DNA of 64,000 bases from Entophlyctis helioformis (Eukaryota; Chytridiomycota; Chytridiomycetes; Chytridiales; Chytriomycetaceae), in assembly GCA_025526915.1 (NCBI GenBank), contig JAHLKH010000077.1:51946-115945 (forward strand). The letters run 5' to 3'. Both the position numbers and the translations under genes were made by a program. The notes beneath the pieces were generated by a model, which made no database searches, was not told where the DNA came from, and saw only the letters and a list, made by a program, of their open reading frames with translations. Positions 54,680 to 64,000 of the stretch are shown here, in pieces. Position 1 is the first letter of the stretch. Each line of letters opens with the position of its first letter.

Positions 54680-57239
54680 ATGCTCGTGGCACGTGCCAAC
54701 ACCACCAGCGACAGCACCAAGGAGACGGCCGATGCAGCAGCCACGGACCATGACGAAGCGCCAGCCACGCCCATGGAGCCGGCAACGCCTGCAGCCGGGA
54801 AGACGCAAAGGCTCGGCCGCAAGAACAGCAGCTCTGCCCGCCAGCAGCGTGGCCGCATGGACGCAACTCGCTTTTACCGCACCATCGACCGTGTCGAGGG
54901 GTTGCGCGTCCAGATCGTGCTCTTCAAGGTCGAGGACGCGGACGCCGCTGCCGAGACAGTGACCGCTGCTGGTGCCACGCCGTCTCCTGCCTCGCCGTAC
55001 TTGTCTGCTTCTCTGGCTGGCAGGCGGCTCGCTGGCCGTCTCGAAGTGATGTGGCAGGAAAAAGTGCCGGGCCCGGTGTCTGCTTCGGCAGCAACAGACC
55101 TGTGCGTGCCACTGCTGGTTGTCCCAATCGCGCTGCTGGCAACATAAGCTGACCTGGCCTGTTCATCTGGCGACACAGGGCTACTGCCAGCGTATCTCTT
55201 GGCAATCAGACCGTCCACGCCAAGCTGGCTGGACGCAAAGGGCTGAAGAACAGCGAGCGCAGACCACGAGGCTATCAAGAAGGTGCACTTGACGGTCCTT
55301 GTGAATGCATTATCCAAGGTTCGCCACTTACACCAATCCGAATCCTTGGACAAACAATGGCAGATGAAGCAGTGCTCTTCACTCTTGTTGACGGCGAGCG
55401 CGAGCAGCGTCAGGCAGAAGTCGATGGTTCAAGGCCGTCTCTTGTTTCAGGGATCTACACAGACAGGAACGGGATTGCCGACGAGATGCTCGCCCTGAGC
55501 TTTGATGCCATGTCTCTTGAGCGTCAAGTCACCAACAGGAACGCGGACAGCCAGGACACGTTTCTTGACTTTGCTGCTGGTGGGAGTAGCGGACGCAGTC
55601 ATGTGGGAGATAGCCTGGGTAGCTGGCGGAAAGCAGCCGTCGAGGGCAACGTGAGCGAGATGCATCTGATGGCATCCATTCCACTCGAGCGCGACTACAC
55701 CACGCCGTTTGGTGGTGGGGGTGCCGTTGAGCGTAAAGAGATCCGTCTGTGCTCGCTGCGGTTTTACAGCTCGGGCATGCTGGCTGTGACTGTAAGTTGC
55801 TGCGCAAGACAGTGGTCATACCCATTCATGTGTGCTGATTCTGATTGCCGAATAGCCAGACTTTCTTGCCGAGGGTAGTGCCATGTACAGGTTCCGTGTC
55901 GGCAAGGCGTCGTACGAGTACATTGTTGCTCATGTTTCTGGTGGAATGTCGCCCGAAGAAGAGAGCCGCGAACAGGCTATATTTCAAGAGTTTCATGGAA
56001 GGTGTGCATGCCAACCAAGCGACATCAGTGTGCTTCAACACCGCTGACATGGGACGTGTGTGCACATGCCAGGCATCTCATGGCCCAGCGAGAGTTTATC
56101 TCACGGCCGTTTCAACAGTCTGTCGATCCTGGCCACTTTCGCCGATATGTGCGTGGCGAAATCGTTTCTGCACAGGGCTTCCAAGGCGACTGGATCTACT
56201 TTGAATACTCGATTGAATGCGGCGACGCCTCGCAGCCCACCAAAGAAAGCAGACTCTCTGGCACGTCCCAGGTCGCCCAGAACGTGCCGCCAAATTCGGG
56301 GCTGACGTTTTCTCTGCCGTTTGAGGTCTTGCTGATATGTGATGGCAAGTTTGGAGATTCTTGGCGAGAGGAGTGGGTGTATCGTGTGTAAACTAACTAT
56401 CGGAATCGATCCATCCATCCATCCATCCGTCCATCCATCCGTCCATCCATCCGTCCATCCATGGCAGTCAACACCGAGACACGCTCGGAACTGCTCATCA
56501 AGGTCATGTCTGTGGATGCATGGGATCGCCATGTGGTGCAAGGCTACACGCGCGTGGAGATCCCTTCGACGCTTGGCCAGCACGACATGCGCATTGCGTC
56601 TTGGCGACCGATCCAGCAGCCCGTCAACCGCATGCGCACGTTCTTCCTTGGCGGATCAGCAGAGATCCAGGACCTTGCCTACCTCAAGAGCAAAGCTGGG
56701 CAAAAGGTGTGTGCAATTGCTTTCTGACTGATAAAGAACGGCTGTTGCTGAACTCTCAAGGTGCGCCGATGGTCTCCTTCTAGGCGATCGAGAACAAGTA
56801 TGGATTCGAGACAGAGACGTCGGGCACATTCCACATCCGCATCGACATTGCAGAGCAGCGCAGGTATGCCTTGTTGATCCGCAGCTTTTGCGTGTCTATT
56901 CCTAACACGAGCGTCTGTTCTTTCCAGCATTCACGGCGACTATGATGCGTTCTACGCTGATCAGTAAGTGAACGACTGGTCCTGATGCCGTCTGATGGCG
57001 CAATGGCTGACTGTCTCCAAACTGTGTGCAGCATTGCTTCTGAAAGAGACACGAGGGCAGGCGTGTCCGGTACGTCTGCCATGCATGCCATGTCCGGTGG
57101 CAGCCAGATCCGATTGCTGACGATGTATGCTGTGGTTGGATCAGAGGTGCTGCTTCGAGCAAAGGCACGCCTCGAGACGCTGCGAGTCCAAACCCAGACA
57201 GCCAACGCCGACAGGGTCGATGCAGGCATAACTGAATGA
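54680..57239 (+). CDS. MKS1: MKS1, B9-domain protein of the ciliary transition zone
   Basis: B9-domain protein that works with B9D1/B9D2 at the base of the flagellum. The start MLVARANTTSDSTKE gives an acidic leader, then FYRTIDRVEGLRVQIVLFK and LEVMWQEKV as in animal MKS1. LFTLVDGEREQ follows in a later exon. The end of one exon joins CCA GAC to read VTPDFLAEGSAMYRFRV. The B9 domain includes YVRGEIVSAQGFQGDWIYFE, SLPFEVLL, VMSVDAWDRHVVQGYTRVE, ASWRPIQQP and FFLGGSAEIQDLAYL. A C-terminal helix ends DRVDAGITE. The intron at about 56390-56460 is an ATCC repeat. The junction near 55070-55250 was not resolved exactly. With IFT139 it marks a flagellated organism. Confidence 0.9.
56407..56462. repeat. 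ATCC/GTCC tetranucleotide repeat in an MKS1 intron
   Basis: About 13 units of CATC and CGTC filling the intron just before the exon encoding TETRSELLIKVMSVD. Confidence 0.85.
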
Positions 57240-57275
57240 GAACACCCTGAATGGATGGAACGCTAGTACCGCTGT

Positions 57276-57857
57276 TTATGCCGGCGCTTTGCCCTTGTCA
57301 GTTGAGCCACCGACGCCGTCCAGGCTGTCTGCATCGTCATGGAGCGACTCGTACGGCGGCACATCAACGGCCTCCCACTTGCCCTCGGGGCCTGGTCATT
57401 CGCATGCATGGCATTCGTTTGTGGGTCAGCACGGCCGGCCGAGCCAACCACGACGCAGGCACAGGCAAGCAGGAGACACATTCGTACCATCGCCGACCCA
57501 GTACGACAGATAGATGGTGTCCTGGTCGACCAGTCCGACCTGCTCGAGCACAGCACCGTCCTCGAGCGGCGCAAAGCCGCCCGTCGCACTTGCAGAGGCT
57601 GCTGCTGCGGCTGCTGCTGCGGCCGCTGCTGCACCACTCGCACCGCCCACCGCGGCGGCAGCAGTGATACCAGTCGGAGCACCCGCTGCGGGCTTGGACG
57701 GACGGTAGAACAGCTTGAGCTCCTTGGGCTCTCGCTCACGATTAAGGATGGCCGAGATGCGGGCCTTGAGCTTCTGGACAGTGTCGTGCGGCGATGCGTC
57801 GACAAAGTATGTTGTCTTGTGGCGCTTGACCAGCAGATACATGCCACCGGCGGTCAT
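57276..57857 (-). CDS. ELOB: Elongin B (ubiquitin-like adaptor)
   Basis: Ubiquitin-like protein that pairs with elongin C in transcription elongation and cullin-RING ligase complexes. Exons (minus): 57857-57488 and 57391-57276; phases close and give 161 residues. MYLLVKRHKTTYFVDASPHD and VQKLKARISAILNRE match the beta-grasp start. PLEDGAVLEQVGLVDQDTIY matches the second half, and the end EGKWEAVDVPPYESLHDD is typical. An Ala-rich insert of about 30 residues separates the halves, longer than in animal proteins. The start MTAGG was taken as the upstream ATG; the ATG five codons later is equally possible. The MKS1 stop is 36 bases away, converging. Confidence 0.92.
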
Positions 57858-58269
57858 TTCGGACGATGTTGGGTTGGTGATCAAGTGTCGCGTTGAGAGG
57901 ACAGCAGCCAGGACAACACAGTACGCCACGCCAGCCATGACGCAGGCTCGCTGACAGCCATCCCGCAGGATCACTTCCATCCAGCACACTGCTTGGGTGT
58001 CCAGAGCTCATGCCAGATCGCCCAAAGTGACGCTTGCAGCAAGTCCGCTCGGCCCTCCATAGACAGTCCGTCAGCCTCGAGTCTCTGCATTGTGTGCGTC
58101 GTCCCATGTCCCGCCACGGACCAGTCCACCACGCCAGCCACACTGTGCACCGTGGCATGCCGTGTCGGTTGATGCCGCAAGTTCCCACGCGTCTCAGTGG
58201 CTCTTGTTGGACAATCGCGTCGAGTGGATCTTGTCCTCACATCCATAAAGCAAGCAAGCGGCTGTGACG
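57858..58269. other. Gap between elongin B and the ankyrin gene
   Basis: A minus-strand open frame (about 58246-57971, starting MDVRTRSTRRDCP and ending KQCAGWK) has no recognised domain and would abut the elongin B promoter. Not called as a gene. Confidence 0.4.
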
Positions 58270-58446
58270 ATGCAGACGGCAGGCAACGCAGACACAGCAA
58301 CAGCAGCAGCCAGCGATGAGGATGTGTGCCGTCTGCAGAGACAGCTGCAGAGCACCGTTGAGCAGCCGGCCGTGGTCGAGCAGGATGTTGGAGCGAGTGG
58401 CAGCCAGGCAGGAGAGCCAGGACAGCCGCCAGCCAAGCGACTCAAG

Positions 58447-58479
<33 letters not shown>

Positions 58480-59577
58480 GCCGCACAGCCATGTGTGCCT
58501 CGCTATGTGGTGCCGCCAGCCACCGCCGACCTTGCGTACGGCAGCAGCCACTGAGACGGCAAGCCCGCCGAGATCCACGCCATTATCCTCAAGCACGCCG
58601 GCCCGCTCACGCTCTTCGTCAACGGACTGCTCGGCGACACGGCCACACTCGACGAAGCGACCAGGCTGCAGCTGTGGGCCGAAGCGTTCAAGATGGACTG
58701 GCAGGGCGATCTGGCACTGCTGCCTGACGTTGAGCTGGCGGCCGACAACGGACTGCTGCTCGCACACTCTCGCTCCATGTACGACCGTCTCTGCAAGCGC
58801 TTTCCGCAGCACACCAACACCATCTATGCGGGCTCAGACGCACGCAAGTATAACATCAAGGAAGAGTACAATTACAACGACTTGGACAGCCGCCAGCTGA
58901 TTCTCATTCCCATGCGGCACAGCTGGTTTGATCTGGTTGACTTTGCGCATCCAATCACACTCGCTCGAATGGCCATCCGCTTTGGATTCCGCGATCTGCT
59001 CGAGCATCTCGACCGCAACTTTGAGACGCTCAAAGACTGGATTGCCAAGAACAAGGTGACAAGAGGTTACTGGTTCCACGCCGTTGATCAAGCGGCGCGC
59101 GAAGGACATCTTCCTGTTATGAAGTACCTGTTTGAGGCGAATGTGGTTGGATGCACGACTTATGCGATGGACTGGGCGGCTCAAACCGGAGAGCTGCATG
59201 TCGTCAAGTGGCTGCACGAGAACAGGACGGAAGGATGCACGACGGACGCACTCGATGCCGCCATCTACCATGGACACTTGAACATTGTCAAGTACATGCA
59301 CTCCAAGGGCAGCCGCGCATCAAACGACGTCATTGATTGCTTGTCCAGGAATGGCAACGTCGATATGCTGAAGTGCTTGATGGATCAGGGATACGACTTT
59401 GAAGCCAAGACGCTCGACAGTGCCAAGGATGTCGCCACCGCCAATATTCTGCTTGGCCGCATCGCGCTGGAACGGGCACAGGCGCTGCTCGCGGAAGCCA
59501 GCCGAGGCAAGACGAGAAAGATCACCATCAAGCGACTCGAGGCGACCATCAAGAATCTGCAAGCGTCAAGCAAGTGA
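58270..59577 (+). pseudogene. Ankyrin-repeat gene with an in-frame TGA
   Basis: From ATG 58270 the frame encodes an Ala-rich leader (with a CAG/GCA repeat at 58447-58480) and stops at TGA 58552-58554. The same frame then continues without another stop to 59577, beginning DGKPAEIHAIILKHAGPLTL, which reads as real protein. Ankyrin repeats follow (FHAVDQAAREGHLPVMKYLF, MDWAAQTGELHVVKWLHENR, DALDAAIYHGHLNIVKYMHS) and a basic C-terminus. Options are a recent nonsense mutation, a base error, or use of a downstream start such as MDWQGDLALLPD at 58693 giving about 295 residues. No intron that would remove the TGA was found. Confidence 0.6.
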
Positions 59578-59661
59578 TGGATGGATGTCCAAGACTTTGC
59601 ATTGGAATGAAGGCGTGATGGCCATGACCATTCCCAGACAGTCGATTGTGCATCGGAGAGT

Positions 59662-59717
59662 TGGACAGACGGCAGCCAGGACGTTTGCGAGGGCAGAGAC
59701 GCAGCCAAAGTGTGGGT
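59662..59717. repeat. 56-bp perfect dispersed repeat, copy 2
   Basis: Identical to 38893-38948. Here it lies 85 bases after the ankyrin gene stop and about 100 bases beyond the 3' end of the LINE coding region. Confidence 0.92.
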
Positions 59718-59820
59718 TTTAGGTGATGCCAAAGTTCATTCCAAGAAGATTCCCAGTCCCCAAGACACTAGATGCCATACCCTTTCGAGCTTTAGGCCGT
59801 GCGTAGATCCCTCAGTTATG

Positions 59821-62075
59821 TCATCCCCCTGGTCCGACACGTCCACGGTGATGTATCCATAAAGTACGCTGGAACACACCATGGGCCGCCTGAAGAAATG
59901 CGCACATTCGCGAGGCGAGTGGACGCACGTCTCCAGGTGCATTGACTTGTTGCCGGTCACCACAGAGCCAAGACTCTGTGATGTCCGCAACACCGGATAG
60001 AACTCCTCCGCCGAGGAGCGTTATGTACACTTGGTCGATTCTTGTAGATACTCGGATGGTCCTAAACGTAGCCAGAAGATCGTCGTCATAGCCGAGAGCG
60101 GCGAGAGCGGCGGGATCGTTGGATTCGGGGAGTTTGTGTTCGATGGCTTCCGAGATCTGGGCAATGAATGGGGCGAGGTTGGCGTTGTCGCGTTGGATGG
60201 CGAGGCCGGTGCAGCTGACGACAAAGTGAGCCCACTCGTGGGTGCCGTTCAGGCTCTGGTTGCAGAGGATGCAGCAGCCGTCGGTGAAGGGGTGGTTGGC
60301 GGCGAGGAGGTTGAGGCGGAGGGCGAACTTGAGCGTCCACAGGCCGTCGATCCGGGCGAGCAGCAGAGTGCGGACGCCATCGGCAAGGTCGTAGCCGAAG
60401 CAAGGGGAGTTGGCGAAGCTGATGTCTGTGAACTGGCGGGCAAAGAAGGCGGTGGCAAGATCGGACTTGGGGGAGAGCAGACTGGTACGGGCAATACGGA
60501 GGTTGGTGCGGTCGAGGATGGAGAAGGTGGGGAGGGGGTCGTTACGGGCAACAGGAGGAGCAAAGTCGGAGAGGTGGAGACGGTTGAACAGGAGGCGAGA
60601 AACACGAGTCCAGTAATGGCGACGGGCGGTGAATTCGGTGTTGTGGTGCTGGGAGAGGAGGGCGAGCGGGGTGCGGAGCGAGCGGGCCTTGCGGGACAGA
60701 CGGAGACGAGCATCGACGGCGCGGGCATCGACACTGAAGACGCTTGTTTCGATGAGCAGCGGGGCGACGGGAACCGAGCGAGGAGCCTTGCAGATCAGAC
60801 GGACGCCGTTGTTGATGATGGTTTGCAGCGGGTTGAGGAGCGTGCGCTTGGAGCCGACAGCCTCGAGGCCGTAGCCGGCGACGCCGAGGGCCGATGCCTT
60901 GAAGACACGCAGCCGGACGTGGATGGGCAGCTTGGTGTTGGTGATGACCGGGTGCAGCGAGGCGACCGCGTTGCGGAGCGACTTGGCCTTGGCGTTGATC
61001 CACGGCTTGAACGTGAGCTTGTCGTCGATGGTGACGCCGAGGTAGACGTACTCGTGCTTGATCGGCACCTGGATGCCGTCAATGGTGAAGAGCGGGGCTG
61101 GAGGGGCAGGATGGGCAGGGAGGGGACGGCCACGGCCACGGGCACGGGGAGGGCGAGGGCGAGGGGCATCGGGGTCGGGAGGGTCATCGGGGTCAAGAGG
61201 GTCATCAGGGCGATCATCATCAAAGGCAAAGCGGAGGATGGCGCACTTGGACACGCCAAAGGACATCTCCCATCTCTTGGCCCAGTCGACGACCAAGGTG
61301 AGGGCAGCGGTGAGAGCAGCGGGCGACTCGCACAGCAGGACGAGGTCGTCTGCAAAGAGCAAGCCGCGGATCATCTTGTTTCGGCCGTTGCCAGCTTGGT
61401 CGACGCCTGGGATGTGGATCTCGGGGACGCCGTCGAGGATGTCGTTGATGAAGAGGTTGAACAGGATCGGGCTGAGAGGGCAGCCTTGGCGGACGCCGCG
61501 CTCGACCGGGAAGGACTCTGAGAGCGACGCGCCCGCGCGAGCACGGGCTGTGGGGTTGGTGTAGAGAGCACGCAGGTAAGCAAGCATGCGCGGAGGGATC
61601 TGCAGCCGTTCCAGCTTCCAGAGCAGGGCCTCGAAGGGCACAGTGTCAAACGCCTTGCGCAGGTCAACAAAGGCAGCATAGGTGGGCAGGCCCACTGCAC
61701 GGCGACGCTGGATGATGTCGATGAGCGCACAGATCTGAGCGGGGCACTCCTCGCGGCGGCGGAAACCTGCTTGTTCGTGCACCAGCAGGTCGTTGGCTTC
61801 GACGAGATCGTTGAGGCGAGCAGCGACGATCTTGGACACGATCTTGAGGCCAGTGTTGATCAGCGAGATGCCGCGGTGGTCATTGGGGTCGAGTGGGTCG
61901 CCCTTCTTGGGAATGGAGACGATGGTGGACGAGGTCCAGCGGTCGGGGATCTTTGCCTGCAGGAAGATGGCATTGCACACACGGAGCAAGGCGGCGGCAG
62001 CAGGATTGGGGGGAGGGTCAGCTGGTGGTGGTGGCTGCTGCAGGTACTCTTGGAGAGTCGGGAGAGGCTGGGGCG

Positions 62076-62126
<51 letters not shown>

Positions 62127-64000
62127 GAGGCGGCTCGTACAGCATGGTCTTGAAGAACGCTGCTGGCAGGCTGTCGTCGCCTGGCGCCTTGCGGGCCTGC
62201 ATCTTGCGCAGAGTCGCGCTGATCTCGTCCCAGTCGAGCGGGGCATCAGCCTCCTCGACGTGGCGTCTGACCACGCGGGACGGAGGCTGCAGGGTCGCAC
62301 CCAGCCGCTCCCAGTGGTCGCGGTTGAGGCTGTTGGATTGGGCAGCGCTGGCAAGGTCTCTGTAGTGGTCATGCCACACAGCGCAGATGTCGTCAGGCTC
62401 GTAGCTGATCAGATCGGTGCCTGACCGGCGGATGGGCGACGTGATGGCAGACGAGCGAGCGCCGCCCTTGGCCATGAAGCGGATCCTGGCCCAGGCCGCC
62501 CCCACGCGAGAGTCGGCAAACATCTCGGAGAGGTTAGCCGTGTGCTTGCGCCAGGCAGCAGTGTCGTCCTGCCTGGAGAGCGTCCTGGCTGCCCGCTTGG
62601 CATCGCGAAAGGCGTCGAGTGCCGTGGCGACGGCCGCAGGGTCAGCGTGGCGATCCTCGGCGAGCGCACGCCAGGTGTTGTAGGCGACATGGCGAGCTTG
62701 CAGGGCTCGGACGGTGGCCGGCCTGAGCTTGCGGTGGAAGGCAGGTGCGTTAGCTGGCTGGCGGACCTGAGTGTCGTCGGCGACTCTCTGGGCCGTCTCG
62801 ACAAAGGCGTTGGTGAGCGTGTTGATGTCGGTGTCCTCGGGCAGATCCGCCAGGGGCTGCCAGTAGTTGTGCGTCGCGATGGCAACCTCGCGCGCCTTGC
62901 AGAGAGCTGGATGGATGCGGGCGGGCGCCTCGGAACGGCAGAGGAGCAGCACGGAGGCGGGTGCGGATCGGCCAGTGGTCGGAGCAGTCGTGGTTCCTGT
63001 CCACACGGGTGCTGCAGAGCAGGGCAAGGGCAGCATCGTTAACCACAAAGTGATCAATGGAGGACCATCTGGCGCCTTGTCTGAAGCCATGGCGCGTGGC
63101 AGGGCTGCCAGAGAACTGCATGACGCGCAGTCCCAGGCCCCAGCCTGCGATGCGGCGACGGAGCATCTGCTTGGTCGTGTTCCAGTCACCACCGATGATG
63201 ACTGGGCGGTCGTGCTGCATGGCGTGATTGAGGGCATCGCGGATGGCGTTGAACGTGGCGGGACGCTCAGAGTGACCGACGTAGACCGAGCCGACGAGCC
63301 AGACACAGCCAGGTGTCAGGTTGGGGGCGCGGGCGAGGATGAGCGATCCGGGGACGCCTCTGACTTCCGAAGCAGCCAGATGCGAGGGGAAGCCGAGCGC
63401 GAGGCCGCGGATGTTGGGGCCGGTGGCGGGGTGGTGCAGCACGTGGTAACCAGGGACCGTGAAGGGAAACGCGCCCGTCACAAAGTTGGTTTCCTGTAGA
63501 GCAAAGATCATGGGGTTGACAGAGCGGAGGATGGAACGCAGCTCAGGCCTCTTCCCAAGGCCACCGTTGATGTTCCAAGAGAAGATCAGGCGGAACGCGC
63601 CAGCGGCAGGCATCGCGGCACCAACCGCAGCAGCAGCAGGGGCAGCGCGAGGAGGAACAGCAAGGTGCACACGACGGAAGACCGACCAGCGCATGCGGGA
63701 AGAGGCTTGCCGCATGTACTTGAAGATCTCATCGAGGTGGAGGACGGGGCGTACGCGGTAGATGCTGCGGAATGGCTTGCAGTGGAACTTGACTTGGATG
63801 GCGTTTCCAGTGCGCAGACGCTCGGGGAGGATCTGGGCAAGGATGGCGTGGAAGTTGGCGACGGTCATGGGCGAGCAGTTGCTGACGATGATGGCGTACT
63901 CGGGAGCGTCGAGGGGAGGCGGTTGATGTTGTTGGGGTTGGTGGTGCGGCTGGTGTTGCGGCTGGTGTTGCGGGGGGTAGGTTGCGGTTGGTGTGGGAGG
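59821..64000 (-). mobile_element. Non-LTR (LINE) retrotransposon, endonuclease-reverse transcriptase, truncated by the window edge
   Basis: Minus-strand coding from beyond 64000 to a stop at 59821. The upstream part encodes an APE-type endonuclease (LIFSWNINGGLG, FALQETNFV, VIIGGDWNTTKQ, SSIDHFVVND, CSDHWPIRTRL). The long frame from about 62960 down carries the reverse transcriptase: IVSIPKKGDPLDPNDHRGIS, VDLRKAFDTVP, GVRQGCPLSPILFNLFIND and the catalytic LLFADDLVLLCES. A C-terminal CILCNQSLNGTHEWAHFVVSC resembles the CCHC motif of LINE ORF2. The endonuclease and RT are in different frames, changing near 62950. No LTRs or poly-A tail seen. A Gln run sits between the endonuclease and the RT core. 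Confidence 0.92.
62084..62125. repeat. CTG/CAG repeat inside the LINE coding frame
   Basis: About 14-15 CTG units, read as a poly-Gln run on the minus strand within the RT polypeptide, upstream of the RT core motifs. Confidence 0.9.

Noticed and set aside
57971..58246. Possible small minus-strand gene (MDVRTRSTRRDCP...)
   Set aside because: No family match and no splice or context support; left as a note in the gap entry.
59578..59820. Poly-A tail or target-site duplication at the LINE 3' end
   Set aside because: No A-run or flanking direct repeat could be identified; the true 3' end of the element is undefined.
60031..61521. 496-codon + strand open frame rich in Glu and Gly
   Set aside because: It lies opposite the LINE reverse transcriptase, which has clear catalytic motifs; it is an artefact of high GC.

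Overview
The window is nuclear DNA of a fungus that makes flagellated cells, most likely a chytrid (Chytridiomycota) or a blastocladialean. Genes are GC-rich, compact and dense in introns of about 50-200 bases, with fungal housekeeping genes (CSE1, ATG4, SET1, cytochrome c heme lyase, a SIW14-like phosphatase). It also carries an IFT139 and an MKS1 gene, which belong to the flagellar transport train and the ciliary transition zone and are absent from non-flagellated fungi. An M36 (fungalysin) metalloprotease fits the chytrids, where that family is often expanded. The species is not identified.

Layout. 1-183: broken-off end of a second fungalysin gene. 0.25-4.9 kb: CSE1 (+). 5.0-6.9: ATG4 (+). 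7.1-9.0: TBC1D20/Gyp8-type Rab GAP (-). 9.18-11.97: first copy of a 2.8-kb duplicated block carrying a gene with two PAM2-like motifs and a Cys-rich tail (family X, copy A). 12.1-13.2: heme lyase (-). 13.2-18.4: SET1 (-). 18.5-24.0: IFT139 (-). 24.3-25.4: Rho GTPase (+). 25.6-26.5: LITAF-domain protein (-). 26.7-27.5: chimeric relic made of two local families. 27.4-30.2: GNAT protein (-). 30.2-32.4: tail-anchored protein (-). 33.4-34.2: PFA-DSP phosphatase (+). 34.3-38.8: BAR-PH-ArfGAP-ankyrin protein (-). 39.0: tRNA-Gly(GCC). 39.3: short ankyrin gene (+). 39.8-41.2: family Y gene (-). 41.45-44.25: second copy of the duplicated block, decayed (X copy B). 44.4-50.0: large M36 protease-LRR-LRR cell-surface gene (-). 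51.0: TIM8 (+). 51.5-54.5: TMCO3-like cation/proton antiporter (-). 54.7-57.2: MKS1 (+). 57.3-57.9: elongin B (-). 58.3-59.6: ankyrin gene with an in-frame stop (+). 59.8-64.0: LINE retrotransposon (-), running off the right edge.

Most genes serve separate cell functions. Three divergent pairs probably share short promoters: IFT139/Rho GTPase, TMCO3-like/MKS1, and TBC1D20/block A. The accessory material is the X and Y families, the fungalysin pieces, the ankyrin genes and the LINE; these have been copied and rearranged inside the window. Several reading frames are broken by loss of one base in a short homopolymer, so gene decay and assembly error cannot be told apart from sequence alone. Exon coordinates given as exact were checked for splice sites and phase; where a junction does not close, the entry says so.
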